From positions 20,001-84,000 of the forward strand of contig CAUYUJ010022400.1 of NCBI GenBank assembly GCA_963575745.1: 64,000 bases of DNA, read 5' to 3'. Below are positions 9,633-22,640 of this stretch, in pieces. Position 1 is the first letter of the stretch; the number at the start of each line of letters is the position of its first letter. The translations under genes were made by a program, and so were the position numbers. The notes under the pieces are model-generated. The model saw only the letters and a list, made by a program, of their open reading frames with translations. It made no database searches and had not been told where the DNA came from. Origin of the DNA: Prorocentrum cordatum (lineage: Eukaryota; Sar; Dinophyceae; Prorocentrales; Prorocentraceae).

Positions 9633-11152
9633 GGGGAAAACGAGCGACCGTGTTCTGGCCTCTGTGCCGACAGACACAATTACAACTTTTGAGTGATGCC
9701 CAGAGCCACAGCTGGGAAGATGAACACATATGGAGGAGCGATGTTTTTGTGATGTTGAATTGACCTCAAACCCTTTGCTGTTGCTGCGTCGGGTATTCCT
9801 TCATGCGCAGCATTGCAGCGTTCTTTTATGGTTCGGTCGTCCTTGGGATCATGCTTCCAGCATTGGTACGCTGACAACGGTAAGGGTGTCCCACGTATTG
9901 TGATGCCCCGCGTATAAGGGGCAGGTGCCATTCGCCGATACATCGGCGATTTATCGCCGATCCCAGGTCGAGGTTTCCCGTCCCGCCCTGTCGGTCCCCC
10001 TCAGTCTTGGGGGGGGGAGGGGTGATGGCGATGGGGGAATGTCGGCTACACGTGAGAGCGGCCCTTCGTCAGAGTGACCCTTGATGCGCAGCTTCCGGGA
10101 GGCACAGGCGCCCAAACCCAAAGCACGCAGGCCGCCACTGGTCGCATCGCATGCCACGATCGGCAGGCCGCGTACCACAGATCACTCCTGCCCAGGGTCA
10201 TTCTCACTGGACCCGCTCGTTTTCGCCCCCCCCCCCCACAACACCTGGAAGCCCGCCCTTCTCTCGGTGGTCAACCTCCCTGCCTTGGCCCTCGGGGCCT
10301 GGGCGGCCTGTGGGAGGGCAGGTGCTGCCGCGGTCGTCGGGCGAGGCCCTGAAGGGGATGGAGGACTGGGAGTGGCGGAATGCTGGAGTCAAGGTCTGTC
10401 CGAGAGGTCGTTGTGCGCCTGCTTCGCGAGCTTTCACCAACGCCTTTCAGATCGTACTGCCGTGTGTGTTTGGGCCAGGGGGCCAAATAGCCCGCCCCGT
10501 CCGGGAACGTGTGGATTTGCCATCGGGGGCCTCAGCCGGCCCCAGACGCTTCCAAGACGGCCCACGAGCGTTCCTGGTGCCCTCTGAGGGCGTCCGAGAG
10601 CTCCGGACACGGTCCGAGCCAGCCCCGCCCAAGAGGCCCCCCCAACGCCCCAGCAGGGCCTCAAGAGGGCCCCCAGACGGGCAAAAGGGCCTGTGGACGG
10701 CTCAAACAGGGCTACCCCAAGAGGTGCACAGGAAGCCTCAGCCTGGCCCAGTACGGTCCAAGAAGATCCGTAGATGGGCCAAATGCGGTCCCAAGACGGC
10801 TTCAAGGGACCCCACAGACGGCTCCACACCCAAGAGACCCCTGAGACGGACCCCACAGCATGCGTCCAAGAGGTTCCACTACGGCCCAAGTTTCGTTTTC
10901 ATTGCGTTCTTCAAGCCTTCCAGGAATACCCATTTTCGCGATTCAGGGCGTCCACGCGGCTCCAACAAGCGCCGCACAGTGAACAGTTGCCCTTGACACT
11001 GTCCTTGCTTGATTGTCCCACTCCCAAACCTCCGACAACGTTCGGTTTCGACTGCGCGACCCCCAGAGCTCTCTTCCGTAGTGGTCTCAAGACTGACTCA
11101 TCATTTCCGTGGGTGCACGCATCACGCATACACCTTTCGTGCAAGTAATACA
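9633..11152 (+). other. Array spacer between copies 2 and 3
   Basis: No gene. Order of elements: 3' flank with TTTTTGTGATGTTG; small hairpin CGCCGATACATCGGCG at 9933-9948 followed by ATCGCCGAT; a G run near 10009-10017; a C12 run at 10226-10237; GTGTGTTTGGGCCAGGGGG at about 10463; CCCAAGAGGCCCC-like repeats; then the conserved upstream region. It also contains GTCGAGGTTTCCC next to CCTGTCGG, related to the right half of the TIR elements at 35014 and 39799. Confidence 0.7.
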
Positions 11153-12938
11153 ATGCACATCATGATGCATATCTACACGGGGCTCATCGGTGTTGCATCG
11201 GCCTTCGGTTCGCTTGAGCGCAGCCACGCCGACGTCCACTTGATGCAGCAGCGTCTCAGGAAAGAAGACCCTGATCCCGTGCAGAGTGAGCCTTTCCCAC
11301 TGCCCCCCGTCGTCTTCGAGGAAACGGACGACGGCGCGGGCAAGCTGCACGTCGTGGTCGAATTCGAGGAGAATAGCACAGCACAGTCGCGCCAGGCGCA
11401 AAACCCATACACCGTATATGGTACCTCAGGCCACTGCTCTGTTTGCGGCAGATCAGGGTACAATTGTCTCGACCAAGGCGGTAGCTACGATGTGGCGTGG
11501 GCCAATGTGAATTTTGGTGGCGTCAACTTGGGCACAGTCACCAAGTGGACAATAACGGCATACGGAGCTAAGTGCAGCATTGGGACTCTGTCAATGACGT
11601 TGTCAGGCACGACCGCCTCAGGATAGTGTGGTTCGCCAACGGATTGCAGTTGCAGCGCGTGCGCCGCGTGCACCGCCTCGAGCGCAACTTACTCGAGTGG
11701 CATCTCGAACTGGAATTGGGGTGGCAATTCCATCAGTCCCAGTTATTCCGCGAGCACCTACTGTACTTCCAGGTTGGAGATTGACATTGAGTACGCGCAG
11801 ACGACTCCCAACCCGACGCCAAACCCGACGCCCTACCCGACGCCCTACCCTACGCCTTACCCGACGCCCTACCCTACGCCTTACCCGACGCCCAACCCGA
11901 CGCCCAACCCGACGCCCTACCCGACGCCCTACCCTACGCCTTACCCGACGCCCAACCCGACGCCCAACCCAACGCCGAACCCAACGCCCAACCCGACGCC
12001 CTACCCGACGCCATACCCGACGCCCTACCCGACGCCATACCCAACGCCCTACCCGACGCCCTACCCGACGCCTTACCCGACGCCCTTCCCCACTGCTTTC
12101 CCGACGCCCTACCCGACGCCCTTCCCGACGCCCTTCCCGACGCCCTTCCCGTTGCCCTTCCCGACGCCCTTCCCGACGCCCTTCCCGACGGCTTTCCCGA
12201 CCGCTTACCCGACGCCCTACCCGACGCCCTTACCGACGCCCTTCCCGACGGTTTTCCCGACGCCCTACCCGACGGCCTTCCCGACGGCGTTCCCGACGCC
12301 CAGCCCGACGCCCAGCCCGACGTATCCTCCGGGTTGGCCGACGCCACATCCGACGTTTCCTCCTGGAGCTGCCATGGCCGGAGCCATGGGCGGCGCCGGC
12401 GTGGCTGCCACTGCGACCCCCATCTTCAGAACGTTCATGGCGAGCGGTTCGATTTGATGAAGCCAGAGGCAAGCATGTTCTGATAAACGTTCCTCGTGGA
12501 ATGGCCGCTCAGGACGCATTGCTTCGCGTGCAGGCCGATGCGCGCCGGTTGGGTGGATCTTGCGCGGAGATGTATTTCCAAGAAGTGAACGTCACAGGGT
12601 CTTGGGCAGAGGCAAACCAAGCTGGAGGCTATAATTACAGCGTGTCGCAACCGGATAACAAGGCTACATAATGGCTCGCTTTGGGGCTAGGATTCCGAAA
12701 AGTTGAACTGAAAGTCGTTCATGGACGTACAGAGAGCGGCCTCCTGTATCTTAATTTGTTCGTGAAGCATTTACGGCACGCAGGGTTTGCCGTCGGAGGT
12801 CTGTTGGGAGAAGACGACCACAAGGACGTAATGACTCCCCCAGCGGCTTGTACCATGCATACGGCTCTGGCTGAGGGGAAAACGAGCGACCGTGCTCTGG
12901 CCTCCGTGCCGACAGTCGCAATTGCAACTTTTGAGTGA
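11153..12938 (+). pseudogene. Array copy 3: vWD-like gene with stops and frameshifts
   Basis: Same layout as copy 2 but broken in several places. A TAT to TAG change in SGYC makes a stop at 11624-11626. One G is lost at about 12413 (CACTGCGACC instead of CACTGGCGACC), just at GDPHL. Two bases are gained at about 12466 (AGCCAGAGGCAAG). A GAA to TAA change gives a stop at 12668-12670 in the NKATEW segment. Another change is C to G at SYSASTYC upstream codons without effect on frame. The remaining sequence keeps the long C-terminal tail ([16 protein letters not shown]). Multiple independent lesions indicate a pseudogene that still shares most bases with intact copies. Confidence 0.85.
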
Positions 12939-14411
12939 TGCCCAGAGCCACAGCTGGGAAGATGAACACATGCGAAGGAACGATGTTTTTGTGATGTTGT
13001 GTTGACCTCAAACCCTTTGCTGTTGCTGCGTCGGGTATTCCTTCATGCGCAGCATTGCAGCGTTCTTTTATGGTTCTGTCGTCCTTGGGATCATGCTTCC
13101 AGCATTGGTACGCTGACAACGGTAAGGGTGTCCCACGTATTGTGATGCCCCGCGTATACGGGGTAGGTGTCATTCGCCGATACATCGGCGATTTATCGCC
13201 GATTCCAGGTCGAAGTTTCCCCCCCTGAGCTGGTCCCGCCCTGTCGGCCCCCCTCAGTCTTGGGGGGGAGGGGTGATGGCGATGGGGGAATGTCGGCTAC
13301 ACGTGAGAGCGGCCCTTCGTCAGAGTGACCTTTGATGCGCAGCTTTCGGGAGGCACAGGCGCCCAAACCCAAAGCACGCAGGCCGCCACTGGTCGCATCG
13401 CATGCCACGATCGGCAGGCCGCGTACCACAGATCACTCCTGCCCAGGGTCATTATCACTGGACCCGCTCGTTTTCGCCCCCCCCTCCCCCACAACACCTG
13501 GAAGCCCGCCCTTCCTTCTCTCGGTGGTCAACCTCCCTGCCTTGGCCCTCGGGGCCTGGGCGGCCTGTGGGAGGGCAGGTGCTGCCACGGTCGTCGGGCG
13601 AGGCCCTGAAGGGGATGGAGGACTGGGAGTGGCGGAATGCTGGAGTCAAGGTCTGTCCGAGAGGTCGTTGTGCGCCTGCTTTGCGAGCTTTCACCAACGC
13701 CTTTCAGATCGTACTGCCGTGTGTGTTTGGGCCAGGGGGCCAAATAGCCCGCCCCGTCCGGGACGTGTGGATTTGCCATCGCGGGCCTCAGCCGGCCCCA
13801 GACGCTTCCAAGACGGCCCACGAGCGTTCTTGGTGCCCTCTGAGGGCGTCCGAAAGCTCCAGACACTGTCCGAGCCAGCCCCGCCCAAGAGGCCCCCCCA
13901 ACGCCCCAGCAGGGCCTCAAGAGAGCCCCCAGACGGGCAAAAGGGCCTGTGGACGGCTCAAACAGGGCTACCCCAAGAGGTGCACAGGAGAAGCCTCAGC
14001 CTGGCCCAGTACGGTCCAAGAAGATCCGTAGATGGGCCAAATGCGGTCCCAAGACGGCTTCAAGGGACCCCACAGACGGCTCCACACCCAAGAGACCCCT
14101 GAGACGGACCCCACAGCATGCGTCCAAGAGGTTCCACCACGGCCCAAGTTTCGTTTTCATTGCGTTCTTCAAGCCTTCCAGGAATACCGCATTTTCGCGA
14201 TTCAGGGCGTCCACGCGGCTCCAACAAGCGCCGCACAGTGAACAGTTGCCCTTGACACTGTCCTTGCTTGATTGTCCCGCTCCCAAACCTCCGACAACGT
14301 TCGGTTTCGACTGCGCGACCCCCAGAGCTCTCTTCCGTAGTGGTCTCAAGACTGACCCATCATTTCCGCGGGTGCACGCATCACGCATACACCTTTCGTG
14401 CAAGTAATACG
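12939..14411 (+). other. Array spacer between copies 3 and 4
   Basis: Same element order as the previous spacer. Differences: the C run is interrupted (C8 T C5 near 13477), and 13217-13230 reads TTTCCCCCCCTGAGCTGGTCC, keeping a fuller copy of the CCCCCTGAGCTGGTCC sequence that also ends the TIR elements at 35202 and 40002. The hairpin lies at about 13176-13205. Confidence 0.7.
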
Positions 14412-16135
14412 ATGCACATCATGATGCATATCTACACAGGGCTCATCGGTGTTGCATCGGCCCTCGGCTCGCTTGAGAGCAGCCACGCCGACGTCCACTT
14501 GATGCAGCAGCGTCTCAGGAAGGAAGACCCTGATCCCGTGCAGAGTGAGCCTTTCCCACTGCCCCCCGTCGTCTTCGAGGAAACGGACGACGGCGCGGGT
14601 AAGCTGCACGTCGTGGTCGAATTCGAGGAGAATAGCACAGCACAGTCGCGCCAGGCGCAAAACCCGTACACCGTATATGGTACCTCAGGCCATTGCTCGG
14701 TTTGCGGCAGGTCAGGGTACAATTGTCTCGGCCAAGGCGGTAGCTACGATGTGGCGTGGGCCAATGTGAATTTTGGTGGAGGGGCGTCACTGGGCACGTC
14801 GTTCAGGAGCCGATAAACGGCAAACGGAGAAGAGGCATCCACTGGGACTCTGTCAATGACGTTGTCAGGCACGACCGCCTCAGGAAATTGCGGTTCGCCA
14901 ACGGACTGCAGTTGCAGCGCGTGCCTCGCGTGCACCGCCTCGAGCGCAACTTACCCGAGTGGCATCTCGAACTGGAATTGGGGTAGCAACTCCATCAGTC
15001 CCAGTTATTCCGCGAGCACGTACTGTACTCTTCCAGGTTGGAGAATTGACATTGAGTACAAAACACAACACGCAGACGACGCCCAACCCGACGCCAAACC
15101 CAACGCCCTACCCGACGCCCTACCCTACGCCTTACCCGACGCCCAACCCGACGCCCAACCCGACGCCCTACCCGACGCCCTACCCTACGCCTTACCCGAC
15201 GCCCAACCCGACGCCCAACCCGAACGCCCAACCAACGCCCAACCCGACGCCTACCCGACGCCAAAACCCGACGCCTTACCCGACGCCTATCCGACGCCCC
15301 TACCCGACAGCCCTACCCGACGCCCTACCCGACGGCCTTCCCGACGGCCTTCCCGACGCCATACCCGACGCCCTACCCGACCGCTTACCCGACAGCTTAC
15401 CCGACGGCTTTCCCGACGGCCTTCCCGACGGCCTTCCCGACGCCCTACCCGACGCCCTACCCGACCGCTTACCCGACGGCTTTCCCGACGGCTTTCCCGA
15501 CGGCCTTCCCAACGGCCTTCCCGACGCCCTACCCGACGGCCTTCCCGACGGCGTTCCCAACGCCCAGCCCGACGCCCAGCCCGACGTATCCTGCGGGTTG
15601 GCCGACGCCACATCCGACGTTTCCTCCTGCAGCGGCCATGGCCGGAGCCATGGGCGGCGCCGGCGTGGCTGCCACTGGCGACCCCCATCTTCAAAACGTT
15701 CATGGCGAGCGGTTCGATTTGATGAAGCCAGGCAAGCATGTTCTGATAAACGTTCCTCGTGGAATGGACGCTGAGGACGCATTGCTTCGCGTGCAGGCCG
15801 ATGCGCGCCGGTTGGGTGGATCTTGCGCGGAGATGTACTTCCAAGAAGTGAACGTCACAGGGTCTTGGGCAGATGCAAACCAAGCTGGAGGCTATCATTA
15901 CAGCGCGTCGCAACCTGATAACAAGGCTACAGAATGGCTCGCTTTGGGGCTAGGATTCCGAAAAGTTGAACTGAAAGTCGTTCATGGACGTACAGAGAGC
16001 GGCCTCATGTATCTTAATTTGTACGTGAAGCATTTACGGCACGCAGGGTTTGCCGTCGGCGGTTTGTTGGGAGAAGACGACCACAAGGACGTAATGACTC
16101 CCCCAGCGGCTTGTACCAAGCACACGGCCCTGTGA
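14412..16135 (+). pseudogene. Array copy 4: vWD-like gene, divergent and frameshifted
   Basis: The start and first 120 residues are normal to WANVNFGG. Then 14778-14850 diverges strongly (GGGGCGTCACTGGGCACGTC...) and a TAA ends the frame at 14814-14816. The N-domain resumes in another frame at about 14856 with [22 protein letters not shown]...THNA-type insertions precede the linker, and the linker itself has many single-base indels (15220-15310). The vWD-like domain from [15 protein letters not shown] to TKHTAL (stop 16133-16135) is open. It is the most diverged copy. Confidence 0.85.
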
Positions 16136-17652
16136 GGGGAAAACGAGCGACCGTGTTCTGGCCTCTGTGCCGACAGTCACAATTGCAACTTTTGAGTGAT
16201 GCCCAGAGCCACAGCGGGGAAGATGAACACATATGGAGGAGCGATGTTTTTGTGATGTTGAATTGACCTCAAACCTTTGCTGTTGCTGCGTCGGGTATTC
16301 CTTCATGCGCAGCATTGCAGCGTTCTTTTATGCTTCTGTCGTCCTTGGGATCATGCTTCCAGCATTGGTACGCTGACAACGGTAAGGGTGTCCCACGTAT
16401 TGTGATGCCCCACGTATAAAGGGGCAGGTGCCATTCGCCGATACATCGGCGATTTATCGCCGATTCCAGGTCGAGGTTTCCCGTCCCGCCCTGTCGGTCC
16501 CCCTCAGTCTTGGGGGGGAGGGGTGATGGCGATGGGGGAATGTCGGCTACACGTGAGAGCGACCCTTCGTCAGAGTGACCTTTGATGCGCAGCTTTCGGG
16601 AGGCACAGGCGCCCAAACCCAAAGCACGCAGGCCGCCACTGGTCGCATCGCATGCCACGATCGGCAGGCCGCGTACCACAGATCACTCCTGCCCTGGGTC
16701 ATTCTCACTGGACCCGCTCGTTGTCGCCCCCCCCCCCACACACAACACCTGGAAGCCCGCCCTTCTCTCGGTGGTCAACCTCCCTGCCTTGGCCCTCGGG
16801 GCCTGGGTGGGAGGGCAGGTGCTGCCGCGGTCGTCGGGCGAGGCCCCGAAGGGGATGGAGGACTGGGAGTGGCGGAATGCTGGAGTCAAGGTCTGTCCGA
16901 GAGGTCGTTGTGCGCCTGCTTTGCGAGCTTTCACCAACGCCTTTCGGATCGTACTGCCGTGTGTGTTTGGGCCAGGGGGCCAAATAGCCCGCCCCGTCCG
17001 GGAACGTGTGGATTTGCCATCGGGGGCCTCAGCCGGCCCCAGACGCTTCCAAGACGGCCCACGAGCTTTCCTGGTGCCCTCTGAGGGCGTCCGAGAGCTC
17101 CGGACACGGTCCGAGCCAGCCCCGCCCAAGAGGCCCCCCCAACGCCCCAGCAGGGCCTCAAGAGGGCCCCCAGACGGGCAAAAGGGCTTGTGGACGGCTC
17201 AAACAGGGCTACCCCAAGAGGTGCACAGGAGAAGCCTCAGCCTGGCCCAGTACGGTCCAAGAAGATCCGTAGATGGGCCAAATGCGGTCCCAAGACGGCT
17301 TCAAGGGACCCCACAGACGGCTCCACACCCAAGAGACCCCTGAGACGGACCCCACAGCATGCGTCCAAGAGGTTCCACCACGGCCCAAGTTTCGTTTTCA
17401 TTGCGTTCTTCAAGCCTTCCAGGATTACCGCATTTTCGCGATTCAGGGCGTCCACGCGGCTCCAACAAGCGCCGCACAGTGAACAGTTGCCCTTGACACT
17501 GTCCTTGTTTGATTGTCCCACTCCCAAACCTCCGACAACGTTCGGTTTCGACTGCGCGACCCCCAGAGCTCTCTTCCGTAGTGGTCTCAAGACTGACCCA
17601 TCATTTCCGCGGGTGCACGCATCACGCATACACCTTTCGTGCAAGTAATACG
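16136..17652 (+). other. Array spacer between copies 4 and 5
   Basis: Standard spacer. Distinguishing marks: GGCGGCCTGTGGGA is shortened to GGTGGGA near 16805, the C run is C11 followed by ACACACAA (16727-16745), and the palindromic hairpin is at about 16436-16463. No coding signal. Confidence 0.7.
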
Positions 17653-19478
17653 ATGCACATCATGATGCATATCTACACGGGGCTCATCGGTGTTGCATCG
17701 GCCTTCGGCTCGCTTGAGCGCAGCCACGCCGACGTCCACTTGATGCAGCAGCGTCTCAGGAAGGAAGACCCTGATCCCGTGCAGAGTGAGCCTTTCCCAC
17801 TGCCCCCCGTGGTCTTCGAGGAAACGGACGACGGCGCGGGTAAGCTGCACGTCGTGGTCGAATTCGAGGAGAATAACACAGCACAGTCGCGCCAGGCGCA
17901 AAACCCATACACCGTATATGGTACCTCAGGCCACTGCTCGGTTTGCGGCAGATCAGGGTACAATTGTCTCGGCCAAGGCGGTAGCTACGATGTGGCGTGG
18001 GCCAATGTGAATTTTGGTGGCGTCAACTTGGGCACAGTCACCAAGTGGACAGTAACGGCATACGGAGCTAAGTGCAGCACTGGGACTCTGTCAATGACGT
18101 TGTCAGGCACGACCGCCTCAGGATATTGTGGTTCGCCAACGGATTGCAGTTGCAGCGCGTGCGCCGCGTGCACCGCCTCGAGCGCAACTTACTCGAGTGG
18201 CATCTCGAACTGGAATTGGGGTAGCAACTCCATCAGTCCCAGTTATTCCGCGAGCACCTACTGTACTTCCAGGTTGGAGATTGACATTGAGTACACGCAG
18301 ACGACGCCCAACCCGACGCCAAACCCGACGCCCTACCCGACGCCCTACCCTACGCCTTACCCGACGCCCAACCCGACGCCCAACCCGACGCCCTACCCGA
18401 CGCCCTACCCTACGCCTTACCCGACGCCCAACCCGACGCCCAACCCAACGCCGAACCCAACACCCAACCCGACGCCCTACCCGACGCCATACCCGACGCC
18501 TTACCCGACGCCCTATCCGACGCCCTACCCGACGCCCTACCCGACGCCTTACCCGACGGCCTTCCCCACTGCTTTCCCGACGCCCTACCCGACGCCCTTC
18601 CCGACGCCCTTCCCGACGCCCTTCCCGACGCCCTTCCCGACGGCTTCCCGACGGCTTTCCCGACCGCTTACCCGACGCCCTACCCGACGGCCTTCCCGAC
18701 GCCCTTCCCGACGGCCTTCCCGACGGTTTTCCCGACGCCCTACCCGACGGCCTTCCCGACGGCGTTCCCGACGCCCAGCCCGACGCCCAGCCCGACGTAT
18801 CCTCCGGGTTGGCCGACGCCACATCCGACGTTTCCTCCTGCAGCTGCCATGGCCGGAGCCATGGGCGGCGCCGGCGTGGCTGCCACTGGCGACCCCCATC
18901 TTCAGAACGTTCATGGCGAGCGGTTCGATTTGATGAAGCCAGGCAAGCATGTTCTGATAAACGTTCCTCGTGGAATGGACGCTGAGGACGCATTGCTTCG
19001 CGTGCAGGCCGATGCGCGCCGGTTGGGTGGATCTTGCGCGGAGATGTACTTCCAAGAAGTGAACGTCACAGGGTCTTGGGCAGAGGCAAACCAAGCTGGA
19101 GGCTATCATTACAGCGCGTCGCAACCTGATAACAAGGCTACAGAATGGCTCGCTTTGGGGCTAGGATTCCGAAAAGTTGAACTGAAAGTCGTTCATGGAC
19201 GTACAGAGAGTGGCCTCCTGTATCTTAATTTGTACGTGAAGCATTTACGGCACGCAGGGTTTGCCGTCGGAGGTCTGTTGGGAGAAGACGACCACAAGGA
19301 CGTAATGATTCCCCCAGCGGCTTGTACTAAGCATACGGCTCTGGCTGAGGGGAAAACGAGCGACCGTGCTCTGGCCTCCGTGCCGACAGTCGCAATTGCA
19401 CTTTTGAGTGATGCCCAGAGCCACAGCTGGGAAGATAAACACATGCGGAGGAGCGATGTTTTTGTGATGTTGAATTGA
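17653..19478 (+). pseudogene. Array copy 5: vWD-like gene with a single frameshift in the linker
   Basis: Identical in plan to copy 6 and open through signal peptide, N-domain and most of the linker. One T is missing at about 18645 (GACGGCTTCCCGACGG instead of GGCTTTCCCG). After this, the linker is read as Arg-rich RRPSRRPS and the frame ends at 18933. The vWD-like domain and the long tail are still intact in the original frame to 19478, where a further one-base loss (GCACTTTTGAG) extends the tail by about 20 residues. A single recent lesion suggests recent loss of function, or a base-calling error in a hard repeat. Confidence 0.75.
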
Positions 19479-20873
19479 CCTCAAACCCTTTGCTGTTGCT
19501 GCGTCGGGTATTCCTTCATGCGCAGCATTGCAGCGTTCTTTTATGGTTCTGTCGTCCTTGGGATCATGCTTCCAGCATTGGTACGCTGACAACGGTACGG
19601 GTGTCCCACGTATTGTGATGCCCCACGTATGAGGGGCAGGTGCCATTCGCCGATAATCGGCGATTTCCGCCGATTCCAGGTCGAGGTTTGCCGTCCCCCC
19701 TGTCGGTCCCCCTCAGTCTTGGGGGGGAGGGGTGATGGCGATGGGGGAATGTCGGCTACACGTGAGAGCGGCCCTTCGTCAGAGTGACCTTTGATGCGCA
19801 GCTTCCGGGAGGCACAGGCGCCCAAACCCAAAGCCCAAAGAGCGCAGGCCGCCACTGGTCGCATCGCATGCCACGATCGGCAGGCCGCGTACCACAGATC
19901 ACTCCTGCCCTGGGTCATTCTCACTGGACCCGCTCGTTTTCGCCCCCCCCGCCCCCACAACACCTGGAAGCCCGCCCTTCTCTCGGTGGTCAACCTCCCT
20001 GCCTTGGCCCTCGGGGCCTGGGCGGCCTGTGGGAGGGCAGGTGCTGCCACGGTCGTCGGGCGAGGCCCTGAAGGGGATGGAGGACTGGGAGTGGCGGAAT
20101 GCTGGAGTCAAGGTCTGTCCGAGAGGTCGTTGTGCGCTTGCTTCGCGAGCTTTCACCAACGCCTTCCAGATCGTACTGCTGTGTGTGTTTGGGCCAGGGG
20201 GCCAAATAGCCCGCCCCGTCCGGGAACGTGTGGATTTGCCATCGGGGGCCTCAGCCGGCCCCAGGCGCTTCCAAGACGGCCCACGAGCTTTCCTGGTGCC
20301 CTCTGAGGGCGTCCGAGAGCTCCAGACACGGTCCGAGCCAGCCCCGCCCAAGAGGCCCCCCCAACGCCCCAGCAGGGCCTCAAGAGAGCCCCCAGACGGG
20401 CAAAAGGGCCTGTGGACGGCTCAAACAGGGCTACCCCAAGATGTGCACAGGAGAAGCCACAGCCTGGCCCAGTACGGTCCAAGAAGATCCGTAGATGGGC
20501 CAAATGCGGTCCCAAGACGGCTTCAAGGGACCCCACAGACGGCTCCACACCCAAGAGACCCCTGAGACGGACCCCACAGCATGCGTCCAAGAGGTTCCAC
20601 CACGGCCCAAGTTTCGTTTTCATTGCGTTCTTCAAGCCGCCAGGAATACCGCATTTTCGGGATTCAGGGCGTCCACGCGGCTCCAACAAGCGCCGCACAG
20701 TGAACAGTTGCCCTTGACACTGCCCTTGCTTGATTGTCCCACTCCCAAACCTCCGACAACGTTCGGTTTCGATTGCGCGACCCCCAGAGCTCTCTTCCGT
20801 AGTGGTCTCAAGACTGACCCATCATTTCCGCGGGTGCACGCATCACGCATACACCTTTCGTGCAAGTAATACG
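19479..20873 (+). other. Array spacer between copies 5 and 6
   Basis: Standard spacer, slightly shorter. The hairpin is reduced (CGCCGATAATCGGCGATTTCCGCCGAT near 19648), the AAAGC stretch is duplicated near 19829 (AAAGCCCAAAGAGCGC), and the C run is C8 G C5 at about 19943-19956. Confidence 0.7.
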
Positions 20874-22640
20874 ATGCACATCATGATGCATATCTACACG
20901 GGGCTCATCGGTGTTGCATCGGCCCTCGGCTCGCTTGAGCGCAGCCACGCCGACGTCCACTTGATGCAGCAGCGTCTCAGGAAGGAAGACCCTGATCCCG
21001 TGCAGAGTGAGCCTTTCCCACTGCCCCCCGTCGTCTTCGAGGAAACGGACGACGGCGCGGGCAAGCTGCACGTCGTGGTCGAATTCGAGGAGAATAGCAC
21101 AGCACAGTCGCGCCAGGCGCAAAACCCATACACCGTATATGGTACCTCAGGCCACTGCTCGGTTTGCGGCAGATCAGGGTACAATTGTCTCGGCCAAGGC
21201 GGTAGCTACGATGTGGCGTGGGCCAATGTGAATTTTGGTGGCGTCAACTTGGGCACAGTCACCAAGTGGACAGTAACGGCATACGGAGCTAAGTGCAGCA
21301 CTGGGACTCTGTCAATGACGTTGTCAGGCACGACCGCCTCAGGATATTGTGGTTCGCCAACGGATTGCAGTTGCAGCGCGTGCGCCGCGTGCACCGCCTC
21401 GAGCGCAACTTACTCGAGTGGCATCTCGAACTGGAATTGGGGTAGCAACTCCATCAGTCCCAGTTATTCCGCGAACACCTACTGTACTTCCAGGTTGGAG
21501 ATTGACATTGAGTACACGCAGACGACGCCCAACCCGACGCCAAACCCGACGCCCTACCCGACGCCCTACCCTACGCCTTACCCGACGCCCAACCCGACGC
21601 CCAACCCGACGCCCTACCCGACGCCCTACCCTACGCCTTACCCGACGCCCAACCCGACGCCCAACCCAACGCCGAACCCAACACCCAACCCGACACCCTA
21701 CCCGACGCCATACCCGACGCCTTACCCGACGCCCTATCCGACGCCCTACCCGACGCCCTACCCGACGCCTTATCCGACGGCCTTCCCCACTGCTTTCCCG
21801 ACGCCCTACCCGACGCCCTTCCCGACGCCCTTCCCGACGCCCTTCCCGACGCCCTTCCCGACGGCCTTCCCGACGGCTTTCCCGACCGCTTACCCGACGC
21901 CCTACCCGACGGCCTTCCCGACCTTCCCGACCTTCCCGACGGCCTTCCCGACGGTTTTCCCGACGCCCTACCCGACGGCCTTCCCGACGGCGTTCCCGAC
22001 GCCCAGCCCGACGCCCAGCCCGACGTATCCTCCGGGTTGGCCGACGCCACATCCGACGTTTCCTCCTGCAGCTGCCATGGCCGGAGCCATGGGCGGCGCC
22101 GGCGTGGCTGCCACTGGCGACCCCCATCTTCAGAACGTTCATGGCGAGCGGTTCGATTTGATGAAGCCAGGCAAGCATGTTCTGATAAACGTTCCTCGTG
22201 GAATGGACGCTGAGGACGCATTGCTTCGCGTGCAGGCCGATGCGCGCCGGTTGGGTGGATCTTGCGCGGAGATGTACTTCCAAGAAGTGAACGTCACAGG
22301 GTCTTGGGCAGAGGCAAACCAAGCTGGAGGCTATCATTACAGCGCGTCGCAACCTGATAACAAGGCTACAGAATGGCTCGCTTTGGGGCTAGGATTCCGA
22401 AAAGTTGAACTGAAAGTCGTTCATGGACGTACAGAGAGTGGCCTCCTGTATCTTAATTTGTACGTGAAGCATTTACGGCACGCAGGGTTTGCCGTCGGAG
22501 GTCTGTTGGGAGAAGACGACCACAAGGACGTAATGATTCCCCCAGTGGCTTGTACTAAGCATACGGCTCTGGCTGATGGGAAAACGAGCGACCGTGCTCT
22601 GGCCTCCGTGCCGACAGTCGCAATTGCATTGTTTGAGTGA
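20874..22640 (+). CDS. Array copy 6: predicted secreted protein, PTP linker and vWD-like domain (intact, full tail)
   Basis: 588 residues and the best reference copy. Residues 1-19 are a likely signal peptide ([20 protein letters not shown]). An acidic, proline-containing segment follows ([15 protein letters not shown] at about 38-52). The N-domain at about 91-214 has ten Cys (95, 98, 105, 141, 159, 165, 167, 170, 173, 204) and a WNWG turn. The PTP linker covers about 216-395 in three blocks: PTPN/PTPY, then PTPF/PTAF, then [33 protein letters not shown] begins at 415. The domain ends near [11 protein letters not shown], followed by a tail ending AIALFE that copies 2 and 4 have lost. No transmembrane segment is evident. 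The vWD start motif is common in predicted dinoflagellate surface proteins; the exact role is unknown. Confidence 0.85.
   Translation: MHIMMHIYTGLIGVASALGSLERSHADVHLMQQRLRKEDPDPVQSEPFPLPPVVFEETDDGAGKLHVVVEFEENSTAQSRQAQNPYTVYGTSGHCSVCGRSGYNCLGQGGSYDVAWANVNFGGVNLGTVTKWTVTAYGAKCSTGTLSMTLSGTTASGYCGSPTDCSCSACAACTASSATYSSGISNWNWGSNSISPSYSANTYCTSRLEIDIEYTQTTPNPTPNPTPYPTPYPTPYPTPNPTPNPTPYPTPYPTPYPTPNPTPNPTPNPTPNPTPYPTPYPTPYPTPYPTPYPTPYPTPYPTAFPTAFPTPYPTPFPTPFPTPFPTPFPTAFPTAFPTAYPTPYPTAFPTFPTFPTAFPTVFPTPYPTAFPTAFPTPSPTPSPTYPPGWPTPHPTFPPAAAMAGAMGGAGVAATGDPHLQNVHGERFDLMKPGKHVLINVPRGMDAEDALLRVQADARRLGGSCAEMYFQEVNVTGSWAEANQAGGYHYSASQPDNKATEWLALGLGFRKVELKVVHGRTESGLLYLNLYVKHLRHAGFAVGGLLGEDDHKDVMIPPVACTKHTALADGKTSDRALASVPTVAIALFE

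Noticed and set aside
20730-20873. Start of the array protein 48 codons upstream of the chosen ATG
   Set aside because: The extension lies in the conserved upstream region and is Arg/Ser/His-rich. The chosen ATG begins a signal peptide and follows a likely trans-splice acceptor.
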